DNA of 64,000 nucleotides. It comes from Megaleporinus macrocephalus (Eukaryota; Chordata; Actinopteri; Characiformes; Anostomidae). The notes beneath the pieces are model-generated. The model did no database searches. It was given only the letters and a program-made list of their open reading frames with translations, and was not told the DNA's origin. The stretch covers positions 12,679,962 through 12,743,961 of the forward strand of contig CM038720.1 in the NCBI GenBank assembly GCA_021613375.1, in the 5' to 3' direction. The translations under genes and the position numbers were made by a program. Positions 1 through 11,452 of the stretch are shown in pieces; within the stretch, counting starts at the first letter, position 1, and each line of letters opens with the position of its first letter.

Positions 1-1764
1 TATTCCTTACATTTACACTCCATTATCTGTACTTTCTACTTCTTACATTTAAACTCCATTATCTGTACTTTCTACTCCTTACATTTACACTCCATTATCT
101 GTACTTTCTACTTCTTACATTTAAACTCCATTATCTGTACTTTCTACTCCTTATATTTACACTCCATTATCAGTACTTTCTACTCCTTACATTTACACTC
201 CATTATCTGTACTTTCTACTCCTTACATTTACACTCCATTATCTGTACTTTCTACTCCTTACATTTACACTGTATTATCTGTACTTTCTACTCCTTACAT
301 TTACACTCCATTATCAGTACTTTCTACTCTTTACATTTACACTCCATTATCTGTACTTTCTACTTCTTACATTTAAACTCCATTATAAGTACTTTCTACT
401 CCTTACATTTACACACCATTATCTGTACTTTCTACTCCTTACATTTACACTCCATTATCAGTACTTTCTACTCCTTACATTTACACTCCATTATCTGTAC
501 TTTCTACTCCTTACATTTACACTCCATTATCTGTACTTTCTACTCCTTACATTTACACTCCATTGTCAGTACTTTCTACTCCTTACATATACACTCCATT
601 ATCAGTACTTTCTACTTCTTACATTTACACTCCATTATCAGTACTTTCTACTCCTTACATTTACACACCATTATCTGTACTTTCTACTCCTTACATTTAC
701 ACTCCATTATCTTTACTTTCTACTCCTTACATTTACACTCCATTATCAGCACTTTCTACTCCTTACATTTACACTCCATTATCTGTACTTTCTACTCCTT
801 ACATTTACACTCCATTATCTGTACTTTCTACTCCTTACATTTACACTCCATTATCAGTACTTTCTACTCCTTACATTTACACTCCATTATCAGTACTTTC
901 TACTCCTTACATTTACACTCCATTATCAGTACTTTCTACTCCTTACATATACACTCCATTATCAGTACTTTCTACTTCTTACATTTACACTCCATTATCA
1001 GTACTTTCTACTCCTTACATTTACACTCCATTATCAGTACTTTCTACTTCTTACATTTACACTCCATTATCAGTACTTTCTACTCCTTACATTTAAACTC
1101 CATTATCTGTACTTTCTACTCCTTACATTTACACTCCATTATCAGTACTTTCTACTCCTTACATTTACACTCCATTATCTGTACTTTCTACTCCTTACAT
1201 TTACACTCCATTATCAGTACTTTCTACTCCTTACATTTACACTCCATTATCTGTACTTTCTACTCCTTACATTTAAACTCCATTATCTGTACTTTCTACT
1301 CCTTACATTTACACTCCATTATCTGTACTTTCTACTCCTTACATTTACACTGTATTATCTGTACTTTCTACTCCTTACATTTACACTCCATTATCAGTAC
1401 TTTCTACTCTTTACATTTACACTCCATTATCTGTACTTTCTACTTCTTACATTTAAACTCCATTATAAGTACTTTCTACTCCTTACATTTACACTCCATT
1501 ATCAGTACTTTCTACTCCTTACATTTACACTCCATTATCAGTACTTTCTACTCCTTACATTTACACTCCATTATCAGTACTTTCTACTCCTTACATTTAC
1601 AATCCATTATCAGTGCTTTCTACTCCTTACACTTACACTTCAGTATCTGTACTTTCTACTCCTTACATTTACACTGTATTATCTGTACTTTCTACTCCTT
1701 ACATTTACACTCCATTATCAGTACTTTCTACTCCTTACATTTACACTCCATTATCAGTACTTTC
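1..1764. repeat. 36-bp minisatellite, 49 units, open at the window edge
   Basis: Units begin tactccttacatttacactc and recur every 36 bp from position 1 to 1764 with no insertion or deletion; only substitutions distinguish them (ctgt/cagt, ttacac/ttaaac, tactcc/tacttc, rare tgtatt and catatacac variants). Because 36 is divisible by 3, one frame stays open over long stretches and gives a meaningless 12-residue periodic peptide. The array lies inside a hAT element and continues beyond the left edge. The sister element carries only 8 units. Confidence 0.97.
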
Positions 1765-2233
1765 TACTCCTTACATTTTAAACATAGCCTCATTACTCCT
1801 ATTTCATTTCAGTTTGTTTTCATTCATATACAGTTACATTCCAGTACAGATTATTGATAACATGCCTTTAAAGTTTGACTCCATTACAATATCATATCTT
1901 CAGAACATATCTTCTGCTCCATGAAACACATGTTAATGCTCAGTAGTACACAGATATGCTTCTTTAATATATTTACATTTTACTAAACTACATTCAATGT
2001 TCAATGGGGGTGGGGGGGTCTTGTGCACTATAAACCCCTGATGTGCGGGGCTTTTGTCCTTAATGGCATTTTTCTCCTTACATTACTTTTACTTTTATAC
2101 TTTAAGTAGTTTTGAAAGCAGTACTTTTACACTTTTACTGGAGTAAAAAGCTTGACTTCTACAGAAGTATTTTTAAGCCTTAGTATCTAAACTTCTACCT
2201 GAGTAATGACTGTGAATACTTTTGACACCTTTG
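1..2233. mobile_element. hAT-type non-autonomous element, copy A (left end outside window)
   Basis: The right end reads gacacctttg, the same terminus as the complete copy at 59475-60460, whose ends are inverted repeats (cagaggtgtca / caaaggtgtca) inside an exact 8-bp target duplication. The 1765-2233 part aligns with 59872-60460 almost throughout, apart from a deletion of about 100 bp near 2010. No transposase is encoded. Most of the copy is a 36-bp tandem array. The 8-bp duplication and CAG-type ends of the sister copy place it in the hAT superfamily; I do not assign a family name. Confidence 0.85.
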
Positions 2234-2589
2234 GTCCCCACCAATGTCAAGTGCAAATGTACGCCCTTGTATTTATTGAATAATGTCTAGATCAAGAGTC
2301 CACTAGTGAGTCTATACAGGTAGAAATAGATATTTTATCATCTGAAATGACATCTTTGCCATTGTTTGACATCAGCCGTCTTTAATTAGGTCTTTAATTA
2401 GTCTTTAATTAAGTCTTTAATTAGGTTCAATTGCTACTTTTCTTCTTATTTACATACTTTATTTTATTTGTTCCTTTTTAACTCCTCTTATGTTGTCTCT
2501 TATTGCCCACTAGCAGCTCAACACAGCCACAGACAGCCAGCAGGGTCCTAGTTCATCTGATAACTCTGCTCAGGAATCTACAGAAAGAG
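2234..2589. other. unique spacer with a small tandem repeat
   Basis: No gene is visible. At about 2380-2425 a 10-12 bp motif (tctttaattag) occurs four times in a row. The rest is A+T-rich sequence with no partner in the window. Confidence 0.6.
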
Positions 2590-2602
2590 GGTATTTTATC
2601 AT

Positions 2603-3436
2603 CCATCCATCCATCCATCCATTATCAGCCACTTATTCCCGCTAGTCAGGGTCACAGGGGGGCTGGAGCCAATCCCAGCATCTTCGGGCGAAGGCAGGGT
2701 ACACCATGGACAGTTCGCCAGTCCATCGCATGGCCAACAATCACTCACGCACTTACAACTACAAGCAATTTAGAGTGACTAATCAACCTAACATGCATAT
2801 GTTTGCACTGTGGGAGGAAACCGGAGTACCCAGAGAAAACCCACTCAAACACGGGGAGAACATACACACTCCACACAGAACCACCCGGGCCGGGAATCCA
2901 ACCCGGATGGCCAACTGTGAGGCGAAAGTGCTGACCACTACACCACCGTGCTAACCACTACACCACCGTGCTAACCACTACACCACCATACTAACCACTA
3001 CACCACCATACTGACCACTACACCACCGTACTAACCACTACACCACCGTACTAACCACTACACCACCGTGCTAACCACTACACCACCGTGGTAACCACTA
3101 CACCACCGTACTAACCACTACACCACCATACTAACCACTAAACCACCATACTAACCCCTACACCACCATACTAACCACTACACCACCATGCTAACCACTA
3201 CACCATCGTACTAACCACTACACCACCATGCTAACCACTACACCACCATACTATCCACTACACCACCATACTAACCACTACACCACCATACTAACTACTA
3301 CACCACCATACTAACCACTACACCACCGTACTAACCACTACACCACCGTACTAACCACTACACCACCATACTAACCACTACACCACCATACTAACCACTA
3401 CACCACCATGCTAACTACTACACCACCGTACCGCCT
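2603..3436 (-). mobile_element. tRNA-headed SINE with expanded head and exact target duplication
   Basis: Exact 13-bp direct repeats (ggtattttatcat) at 2590-2602 and 3437-3449 flank the element. On the minus strand the order is a head with a pol III A-box-like word (tggtgtagtgg), a B-box-like word (ggttggattcc, one mismatch to consensus, about 2889-2910), a body, and a (ggat)n tail visible as catccatcc at 2601-2618. This layout is typical of a SINE inserted by target-primed reverse transcription. Related copies lie at 11461-11660, 29271-29624, 47599-47823 and 48622-48835. The head has been amplified into a 500-bp minisatellite. The family is widespread in teleosts; I give no name. Confidence 0.88.
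2931..3430 (-). repeat. 20-bp minisatellite derived from the SINE head, 25 units
   Basis: The unit is ctaaccactacaccaccgtg on the plus strand. Twenty-five units run in perfect register with no indel. Substitutions are mostly g/a at unit positions 18-20. The reverse complement of each unit contains tggtgtagtgg, which fits the pol III A-box consensus TRGYNNARNNG, so the array is a string of about 25 A-box-like words. The terminal accgcc of the SINE head follows at 3430-3435, so the expansion happened inside the head. Confidence 0.97.
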
Positions 3437-3449
3437 GGTATTTTATCAT

Positions 3450-4100
3450 ATTGTTATTCGTTTTTGGCTTTCTGCCAGATCTTTGCCACATAACTTGTCC
3501 CTCAGTTATTGAAATATCAACACCATTCCAACTCCAGATTGTTCAGTCTGGTTGTGTGATTCTGGTTTTCATAAAGCTTTTTGATCGGATCCAGGGATTC
3601 CAGAAAAACAACAGATATTTCCATTCACTTTTTTCCCCATAAAGAATGAATAGGATGGAAAAGTGCACGCCAATCTACTGAACTTCTGCTTGACTGACAG
3701 ACACCGTTTCAGAAACACTGACTCAGAGCATACCTCCAATCACGACTGCAGTGTTGGTTTGACCCTTGTTTGTCATCTTTTTCCATCCCTCTTTTTCCCC
3801 CCATAGACTCTGATTCATTTTGGAGCGCACCCAAACATTATGGTTTGGTTCAACCTACAGCCTACATGTACTCACTCAGGACAGATCCCCAAACAAACTG
3901 ACCCGCACTCCTCTACTTGTTTTTAATTCATCCCTTGTTCCTTGCATTGCTTAAGCTACCCAACCAGCCAGTGCTTCCTGCAGGCAATGCATTTTTCTCA
4001 TTTCTAGTTTTCTACTGACATTTATGCCAAAGACAGAAAGAAAAACAGAACTTGAAAGAAATAAAAAATAAAAATACTTATCGCATAATTAACTATTTAA
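3450..4100. other. no gene seen
   Basis: Unique A+T-rich sequence. A 63-codon open frame at 3451-3642 has no recognisable content. Confidence 0.6.
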
Positions 4101-5730
4101 TCAATTAAATCGAATGCACTAAAGAATGGCAGTAACAGCTCTACATCTGCATGGGTTAAACGTCTGTGGCGGACGCAGAGACCCGTTTTGCCCCACAATG
4201 TGTTGTGCCGCAGCGGAGGTCGTGCTGAGGATCGAGAGCGAGTTCCAGAGTAATGATGCAGATATGCGCGGTGGCCAGCAGCCCCCGATAGTAAATGAAG
4301 CCCATTTAGACTGCATTGTTTCTTTTCCCATCACTGGGCCTCTGTCTTCTACACGTTCGACTTCATTCTTATTCTCTAATTTAAAAAGCACTTCGGGAAG
4401 TCACAGTTTACATACAGGAGGCTTTCCGGACTCAATCCCCTCCAGTTAATAATGGAAAGAAAAATTAACTTAGGCTAAAGGCTTCTGGGAGATCGTTCAC
4501 GGTCTGGTGGCGAAGGTTCCGCTTTGCGTTCTTCTATTGTTGAGTGATGGATACTTTGAAATTGCTGGGTAAATTTTTTTCCCCCCTTCACCCTGCCTTG
4601 GAGCCCCAATGCTGGAATTTATGCCCGTGCCACTCATGCGTACGGGCGCTATCTCCTTGAACTAAGTTCATGCCAAGTTCAGCGTCTGCAACGTTGTTCA
4701 CTTTCTCTACATTATGCATATCTTATGGGCTATTATGGCCGACCCGGGGCGGAAAAGAGGATTTTCTCAGCGGCCACTATGAGCGGGGTGATGGCAATTA
4801 TAACGTTGTGTTTTTTAAAAACGCACCTCTTAAATCCGCGATTGTGCGGCTGAGCTGCTGCCTGCCGCTGATAATGGCTTGCCGGAGAAATAGCGTCGCT
4901 TTGAGCCGCCGGGCTGTGAAGCTACGCCGCTGTCCAGCTTGCCAAAAAGTGCTGCACACTTCCCCAACCCCAACAAAACAACAAAAACACGGCTGGCAAG
5001 GCGTTCAAAGTAGCCCACGAATAAGTGAGGGAACTATATTAGCATAAGACAGCCATTCACGGGAGGAGAAAGAGAAAGACAAGAGACTGAGAGATATCTC
5101 TGCTTGACTGGTGATTCTTGGCGTAGGCCAAACAGATGTCCCGGTGGGAGTTAGCTTGGAAAAACCTTCGTTACGAAGCGAAGAGTAAAGTTGTGGGAGG
5201 GGTAAGAACGCAGCTTTTGTAAATGTAAACGGTTGCCAGTGGCGTGACCCACTCTCTTCATTCAAGCAACCAGCCGGCGGCGTTTTTAGCGAGTGTGGTT
5301 ATTCCGAGAGGTGCATGTAGGTTGCGTGACTCATAGAACAGCCACTCGTTTGGGAGCGAAAAGACGAGTGGTGCAAATGCAATTACCGCAAACCAAAAGC
5401 CAATCCAAGTTCACGTCTGCAATTATCTACGCTCGTCTTTGTTCCCCATTTTTGCAAAAGAACAACATCTCCGTGCTCTTTAAAGTGAGGCGCTCATTTG
5501 TTTATTGTTTATTACCCCGAACTTCATTTCCATCTGTATGGAGCCACGTCTGTGCTAATCCTGCTCGCCGGTCTCGGGTCTTAGTGCCGAAATCCTCTCC
5601 ACTTAATTGTTTTTCTGCGCAGTGCGTGCACGTTCGGTGCGCGAGGTCTCGGTCTTGCCTGCGCAGGCGTGCCGGTCACGACTTAGCGGCTGAAGTTGCC
5701 GGAATTAGTGCTAAATGCTAAAGGAGGACG
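4101..5730. other. G+C-richer unique block, possible regulatory DNA
   Basis: The block is CpG-bearing and has no partner elsewhere in the window. Several open frames overlap on both strands (for example 4126-4449, 4670-5047 and 5293-5721 on plus; 4119-4391 on minus). None has a recognisable domain, clear splice structure or consistent strand, so I call no gene. An undetected 5' exon with a CpG-type promoter is possible but unsupported. Confidence 0.35.
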
Positions 5731-6060
5731 GAGCGCTGCATTTATTCATGGAGCTATGCATTAATGATTGGCTGCTTCTGCTAAATTGCGCCCGAGCCTC
5801 TTAAATAAACGGGCAATTTTGCCTCGGCTGCTGTGGGACACTCTCCTGGCAACTGTGATTAACACTGACGTCCAATTAAAGACAAAATAATGCGCTGCTC
5901 AGGCGGGAGCCCAGTAAAGAAGGGCCATAGGTGATCTCGAAAGAAGTCAGCGGCCGAGATTGCTGCCGCTAAGGGACGTAAATGTCCCGCTTTGATAACG
6001 AACCTTTAGGCACACACTTCGCCATCGGTTCTGGATTTGTGAAGAATAACTGTGCGTTAA
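5731..6060. promoter_or_regulatory. conserved-noncoding-like block
   Basis: Dense non-repetitive sequence with words resembling transcription-factor sites: taatgattggct near 5762 (homeodomain core next to a CCAAT-type word), caattaaag near 5873 and ttaaataaac near 5800. There is no open frame and no repeat partner. The enhancer reading is inference from texture alone. Confidence 0.35.
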
Positions 6061-6773
6061 AAAAAAACAATAGCTTTCCATAAGAGTTACGGAGCATTCT
6101 GCTGAAGTGGTTCAAACTTTGGTCCCTGGTAGAAACCAGGAGGTGGAAGCCAGCTTTTGAAAAAATATGAGCAGAAAAGTCCCAGCCCCTACCTTCAGCC
6201 CGCCTTCTAAAGACACTCCCCCCAACAACACTTGAGCGGCTTGATTAGTCACATAGAGAAAGAGAGAGTTGAAGAAAGCGTTTACAGTACCGTACTGTGC
6301 CAGGCCTTCTAGGTCTTCTGTGCATTCAGGCTCCTTCACTGCTGGAAAGCCACCAACGTTTACTCTGGGGTTCCCTCTGGCTTTATCCACCTTCCAACAA
6401 AAAGTTTTACATTTTTTCGTTTGGTTAGCAGTGTCTAAGAATTTAGCAGTCCTATTTAATATTGATACATATTTTACTCCGTGGTGGTAAAAGTGTATAG
6501 TATATTAGTATGTTTATAAAAATCAATAATGTGTAATTAAGAACCTTATATATATGTACATATAAATGTAAAACAAGTAAAGTATCCCCAAAATTGCAAC
6601 TTTACAAGAGAGAACAAAAACATACTTTACTTTCAGTGTAGGTCAGTGGAACCAGAATGTTTTCCCAGCTGTTTTGGAGCACTTCTATTGGTCCATTGAT
6701 CATGAAATGTTCACATAATGTAAACAATCACTGGCGTGTTCAAATGATATAGAAAACTTAAAATCGAGAGCAA

Positions 6774-6776
<3 letters not shown>
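6061..6776. other. no gene seen
   Basis: Unique sequence that becomes A+T-rich towards the microsatellite at 6777. Short overlapping open frames on both strands near 6112-6490 show no domain. Confidence 0.55.

Positions 6777-6858
<82 letters not shown>
6777..6858. repeat. (TA)n microsatellite
   Basis: About 40 uninterrupted TA units directly before the BED-finger relic region. Confidence 0.97.
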
Positions 6859-6859
<1 letters not shown>

Positions 6860-7146
6860 TGGCTATGGATCAGCTATGTATTTGTATCGATACCGATTTT
6901 TAGTCAAAATATGTGATTGGCCGATATTTCTCCAATTTTGCCGATCCCGAGAGCCGATCGATAGCGTTAAACAAATGAGCCTAATTTCTGTATTTCCAGC
7001 TAGCTTCTCATCCCTCCATTAAACCCCCTCGAGACAGATCCCTGCAATTCCTATCTGAACCGCTAGGTGGAAATACACACCCTTTTGTTTTCCACAGACT
7101 GACTAAAGCAGTGATCTCGCGAGAAAAGCATTCGCTGATAGAAAGC

Positions 7147-7315
7147 ATGTCGTCCGTCTGGCAGTGTTTTACCGTATGTGACGCAGACTCATCCAGGACG
7201 TTTTGTAAAATATGTAAAATCAACGTGTCTCGTGGGAAACAAAGACATTTGACACTATTAATCTGATACGGCAATGCACGCGGCTGAATACAGTGAGTAC
7301 CAGCAAACAGCAGAG
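7147..7315 (+). pseudogene. BED zinc-finger fragment of a hAT transposase, frameshifted
   Basis: Starting at the ATG at 7147, 39 codons read on to a stop at 7264. They carry the features of a BED finger: an SxVWxxFT opening, an acidic linker, and the first metal pair in FCKIC followed by a VSRG stretch. The expected NLIR continuation is present but in another frame (about 7252-7300), so an indel interrupts the finger. The paired histidines are not cleanly preserved. There is no RNase H-like catalytic region downstream. It is a transposase relic and is unlikely to be expressed as a useful protein. Confidence 0.6.
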
Positions 7316-7487
7316 CTAGCACGCGCATCTAGCACAAAACAAAGAACCCAGAGAACCGTACAGACCGGATCTGACCGGTATGAACAGTACAGAGTCTGCG
7401 TTTAATGACTGTAGTTTTTACTGCATTTATTTAATTTGCTTTTTTAGTTTTAAATTAAGGGTCTAAATGTAATGATTGCATTATTGC

Positions 7488-7488
7488 A

Positions 7489-7516
<28 letters not shown>
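7488..7516. repeat. (AT)n microsatellite
   Basis: About 14 AT units at the right edge of the hAT relic. Confidence 0.95.
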
Positions 7517-7519
<3 letters not shown>

Positions 7520-8480
7520 GGGCGATACATTGCATCAGCACTATGTCGGTTGGCTGCTGGGTCTGAGGTTCTGGTATACTTGAGGAAGAAATGAGTTAGA
7601 TAGTTAGATGGGAAGATGGTTAAGAAAATATATATTATTTTCATATTATACGTATTATTATTCTTTTATTGTTGTCATTAGTAATCAGCCATAGTACTGT
7701 TTTTATACTTTTTTTATGTTATTTTTACTCTTTTGAAGTACTAGCCTGGCTAATTATTTAATAAACTTGGTGCTAAAGCAACATTTCTGAACTTTTATAC
7801 TGTCTGAAATACCAGAAGACCAAAAATCACTACAAGTGCAAGTGGTTGTAGGTTCCTTTGCCATTCATATAGCGGCGCCTTTGTTTGTCTGTGCACGTGT
7901 GTAGACTTTCTGCACATACGTAACCGAGTACATGTGCAGCGCAACTGCATGTAGGTTGGTAGGTGGACAGGCAGGTAAGCCTCATTAAGTCTGGATGAGT
8001 GAAATAATAGGTTTTTGCAGTCCCGTGTCCGAAAGCAAGTCTTTATGTTGTCAGAGCATTTGTTTTACTGATTGCTATTGAAATGTAATAAGTATTTCGA
8101 GCAATATAAACAAAAAGTGTTTGTAAGACAAGTCAGCTACTCTATCTTTAACCATTATGCATGATGCCTGCACTTGTGGACAGTTTATAATAGTTTATTT
8201 AAAGATATACACTGCCAGTCAAAATGATGGACACACTTAACTTGAATATATATTTTTATAATCATAAAGATATTTCATCTGAAGTTTAAAGTTTAAACAG
8301 TGAATTGGGAGACTATGTACAAAAATGTTTCTAATACAAATATTTTACATTTTAAAAAAATTACAATGCTTCTTTTTTATAATACCTATAATAGCATGCA
8401 TACTAGCTTCCTCAGTCCTGTTTAACAACCAGCTCATGTGACAAATGAGGCTCATTTCTAAAAGAAAACACACACTACAT
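7517..8480. other. no gene seen; possible Tc1-type end near 8215
   Basis: Mostly A+T-rich unique sequence. At 8208-8245, tacactgccagtcaaaatga resembles the terminal repeat of a Tc1-type element, but no partner end is visible. Confidence 0.45.
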
Positions 8481-9238
8481 ATACTCCGACCAGCCATAAC
8501 ATTAAACACACCTCCTAGTATCTACACACACTGTCTGTTTTATCAGCTCCACTTACCATATAGGAGCACTTACAGACTGTAGTTCATCAGATTCTCTGCA
8601 TACATTGTTTAACCTCTTACACCTTGTTCTTTAATGGTCAGGACCCCCCTCCAGGACCACCACCTAGCAGGTACTATTAGGGTGGTGGATCATTCTCAGA
8701 ACTGCAGTGACACTGACATGGTGGTGGTGTGTTAGAGTGTGTTGTGCTAGTATGAGTGGATCAGTGACACCTGTTGGACTGAAAATAGTCCACCAACCAG
8801 GAACATCCAGCCAACAGTGTACAGTGTTCTCTGATGAAGAACTAGAGAATGACCAACACAAACTGTGCAGCAACTGATGAGCTATCTTCTCTGACTTTAC
8901 ATCTACACGGTGGATCAGCAAGGTAGGCATGTCTAGTGGAGTGGATAGTGAGTGGACACAGTGTTTAAAAACTGTGGCAGCAATGCTGTGTCTGATCCAC
9001 TCATATCACTGCAGTGCTGAGAATGACCTGCCACCCAAATATAATCTGCTCTGTGGTTGTCCTGTGAGGGTCCTGACCATTAAAGAACAGGATGAGAATA
9101 AACAATGTATGCAGAGAATCAGATGGACTACAGTCTGTACATGTAGAACTACAAAGTGCACCTGTATGTGTAGGTAGAGCTGATAAAATAGATAATGAGT
9201 GTAGATATAATGAGGTGGTTTTAATGTCATGGCTGCTC

Positions 9239-9242
<4 letters not shown>
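8481..9242. mobile_element. palindromic TA-target MITE, copy 1 (complete)
   Basis: The ends are inverted: ccgaccagccataacatta at left against the complement of taatgtcatggctgctcgg at right. The two halves are imperfect inverted copies: gtggatcattctcag near 8684 on the left pairs with ctgagaatgacctgcca near 9018 on the right. Transcribed, the element would fold into one long hairpin. It encodes no protein. The ends abut TA-rich sequence, as expected of Tc1/mariner-type insertion. Partial copies lie at 33712-34970, 37925-39845 and 42523-42960. Confidence 0.85.

Positions 9243-9314
<72 letters not shown>
9241..9314. repeat. (TA)n microsatellite
   Basis: About 37 TA units joining the right end of the palindromic MITE to the next TA-target element. 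Confidence 0.97.
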
Positions 9315-9319
<5 letters not shown>

Positions 9320-9339
9320 TAGTATTACATTTGCAGTTA

Positions 9340-9815
9340 CACTACTGTGCAAAAGTCTCAAAAGGCACCTAAGCTCACCATTTAAAAGCAGATATCATTA
9401 GAACAGATGTAATTAATCATACATACTATACAAAGTAGCCCTTGATATCTTATTGTGAAAGAGCTCCAGTTTGACAAACAAGGTGTAGTTCCAGATTTCT
9501 CCTGGATGCCCAAGACATTGTATGAATGTATTCAGTTCCTTCAGCAGCAATATTGATTTAGCTTAATGAAGTACTGAGCAGTCAAAGCAGGTATTAGATG
9601 AAAACTGTAAATAATACTGGGTTGTTTCCACAAGGAGCAGCTTGGAAAGGGTTAAATAAACACACTGAGATATGTAAAAGCACTACTTACTGTATAAACA
9701 CTGTTTGAATATTTAAAAAATATTCATTTTGCTGAGCAAATAAAAGCTCCCTGTCTGAAAAATCCGCTTTGTATATATAATGTCCCCAACTGCCTAAAAC
9801 CTTTGCACAGTACTG
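9340..9815. mobile_element. TA-target MITE (Tc1/mariner type), complete
   Basis: TA dinucleotides at 9338-9339 and 9816-9817 flank ends that are inverted repeats: cactactgtgcaaaagtctc at left and, reversed, cagtactgtgcaaaggtttt at right. The body has no open frame. Partial relatives lie at 46066-46480 (reverse) and 58830-59077. Confidence 0.8.
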
Positions 9816-9839
9816 TAACTTCATTATTAGCTCATTATG

Positions 9840-10320
9840 AAGTTACAGTACGTGGTTTGCTTTGCAACGATGACAATGAAGAGTTAATCCACTGTTCACA
9901 CAGCCGTGCTCGCGGGCGCGAAGCTGTGACAGATGTGTGCTGCGTGCACATGTCAGTGGTACAGCGTTGACGGCAAACCAGCAGTTGACCCGCAGCAGTA
10001 AGCCGAAGGTTTCGTCAAGAATTGAGTTTTCCCAACTTCTGCCAACGGCCACCATGATGAACCAGACCCGGTTGTTGACTTCTGGTGGGGTCATGGACAC
10101 CAAATGAATGGTTGTTGTATTTCAGAAGAAGCCAGTTATACAAACTTTCTATTAACACAGAAATACAGAGCGTCCCCTTCTGCCTTTTTCCCCACCTTAA
10201 ATAAACGACATACACTGCCAAATCTCTCCGCTGATAATCACCCATTTTCGCCGGCAGCACGGCCAACGTGCCAACGTTTGCGTGGCTTCATGGCACCGTC
10301 GGCCGCGCACTGCTATGAGG
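9840..10320. repeat. dispersed repeat, partner at 14690-14882
   Basis: The 10087-10262 part (ggtcatgg, then ccaaatgaatggttg, tatacaaac, cttctgcctttttcc, ccttaaataaa and cgccggcag) recurs in the same order and orientation at 14712-14880. The 9840-10085 part has no clear partner. The family is unrecognised and codes for nothing I can see. Confidence 0.7.
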
Positions 10321-11002
10321 CGTGAAATGACTTTTTTTTTTCAGAGCAAACTAGAACAGCGGAATTGGTTTTGTGTAATGATACGTTTACATTTAGGGAT
10401 TTCTTATACCATCAGTCCGGCACTATATGTTTTTTTGGTTTTTTTTTTGGCCCAGAATCCAATTGTGCTACTGATGTGCTAACAAGGTGGTTGTCATGGT
10501 ACCATTGCTGCTTTGCGATGGTCCCTGCAACTGAAAAAGAAAGTTGGCCACAGGCTACAGATGTATAAACACACTTGTGGGCACTGAAACAGCACTGGCA
10601 CTGATGATGAAACTTATAGTCTAGGTTTAACTGGCTAATCAGACATAATCCACTGCAACAGTCTCACCAGAGTGTAGTAAGTCTATATTTAGGGCCGAGG
10701 ATCAGTGTTTTAGGGTGTTTGATTATGAGTACGCTCTAACAGGACTAATCCTGTATCAGCAGTCTACTGGATGGTCTCAGTTAATGTATGTATGTAACTA
10801 GATACATTTGTGATTTGCTGCCTCCAAAAGGCACATCATTTCTTCAAAAATACACATTTTACATATACAGCATTAAAGACTTGTATCATATAATTTCACC
10901 ATAAAGCGATGAGTTTGCATGTATAACAGTTACCATCAAGTCGTCCATCTTTGCTGTGTGAATGGTAATGATAATGTAGATCTTCCATTTTGTGCCACTA
11001 AA
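10321..11002. other. no gene seen
   Basis: Unique sequence with T-runs near 10330 and 10440. Short open frames at 10282-10568 have no recognisable content. Confidence 0.55.
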
Positions 11003-11010
11003 GGTGTCAC

Positions 11011-11452
11011 CATGGCTGGATTACTGACCGGGCCAGCGCCCAGGGGCCCTTGAGGTCAGGGGGCCCCGGGGGGCCCTGGCCCTAAACATTTTGTGATGCC
11101 TATTAACATTTATGATAGAATATATTTTTATTTCCGAGGGCTTTCCATTTTAAGGATCCTCTGACACTTAGAGACTTTGACCCCAGGGCCTGTTGGGGGC
11201 CCTAGCCATGCTTTTGGAGCCCCTAGCCGCGTTTTTGGGCCCCTTATAAAAATGGACGAGGCGTTGTGGCACTGCTCTGACTTTAACTTCTGGCTGTTAG
11301 GGGTCCTAGGAAAGAGGGGGCATAATTTTACAGGGCCCTGTTAACGAGAGCCCTTACCAGGGGGCCCTAGAGAAGAGCAGGGCATACCATTAAAGGGTCC
11401 TAGATCTTGAGGGGCGCAGGTTGGGGCCCAGACTATCCTTAATCCGTCCTTG
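11011..11452. mobile_element. hAT-type MITE, copy 1, exact 8-bp target duplication
   Basis: The 8-mer ggtgtcac stands at 11003-11010 and again at 11453-11460, directly outside the ends catggctggattactgac and, reversed, caaggacggattaaggatag. The body is strikingly rich in gggcccc words. A second copy at 54358-54744 has the same ends and its own 8-bp duplication. Two independent 8-bp duplications support the hAT superfamily. The right side continues directly into SINE sequence, so the MITE apparently landed in a SINE. Confidence 0.9.

Larger units (their letters stand above)
6870..7520 (+). mobile_element. decayed hAT-type element
   Basis: A stretch rich in cgat words (gtatcgataccg, ggccgatat, gccgatcccgag) precedes a frameshifted BED zinc-finger relic. 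BED fingers of this style occur at the N-terminus of many hAT transposases. No catalytic domain follows; the sequence runs into a second TA tract at 7488-7516. Ends and target duplication are not resolvable, so the limits are approximate. Confidence 0.5.

Noticed and set aside
563..1924. Long open frames with a 12-residue periodic peptide
   Set aside because: They are the 36-bp repeat read in phase; 36 is a multiple of 3, so stops are avoided by arithmetic rather than selection.
2931..3430. CRISPR-like array
   Set aside because: Head-to-tail repeats with no spacers, in a eukaryotic SINE.
5293..5721. 142-codon open frame in a G+C-richer block
   Set aside because: No recognisable domain, odd composition and no supporting exon structure; longer open frames are expected by chance in G+C-rich DNA.
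9092..9319. Frames ending in Tyr-Ile repeats here and at 32255-32503
   Set aside because: They run into (TA)n tracts.
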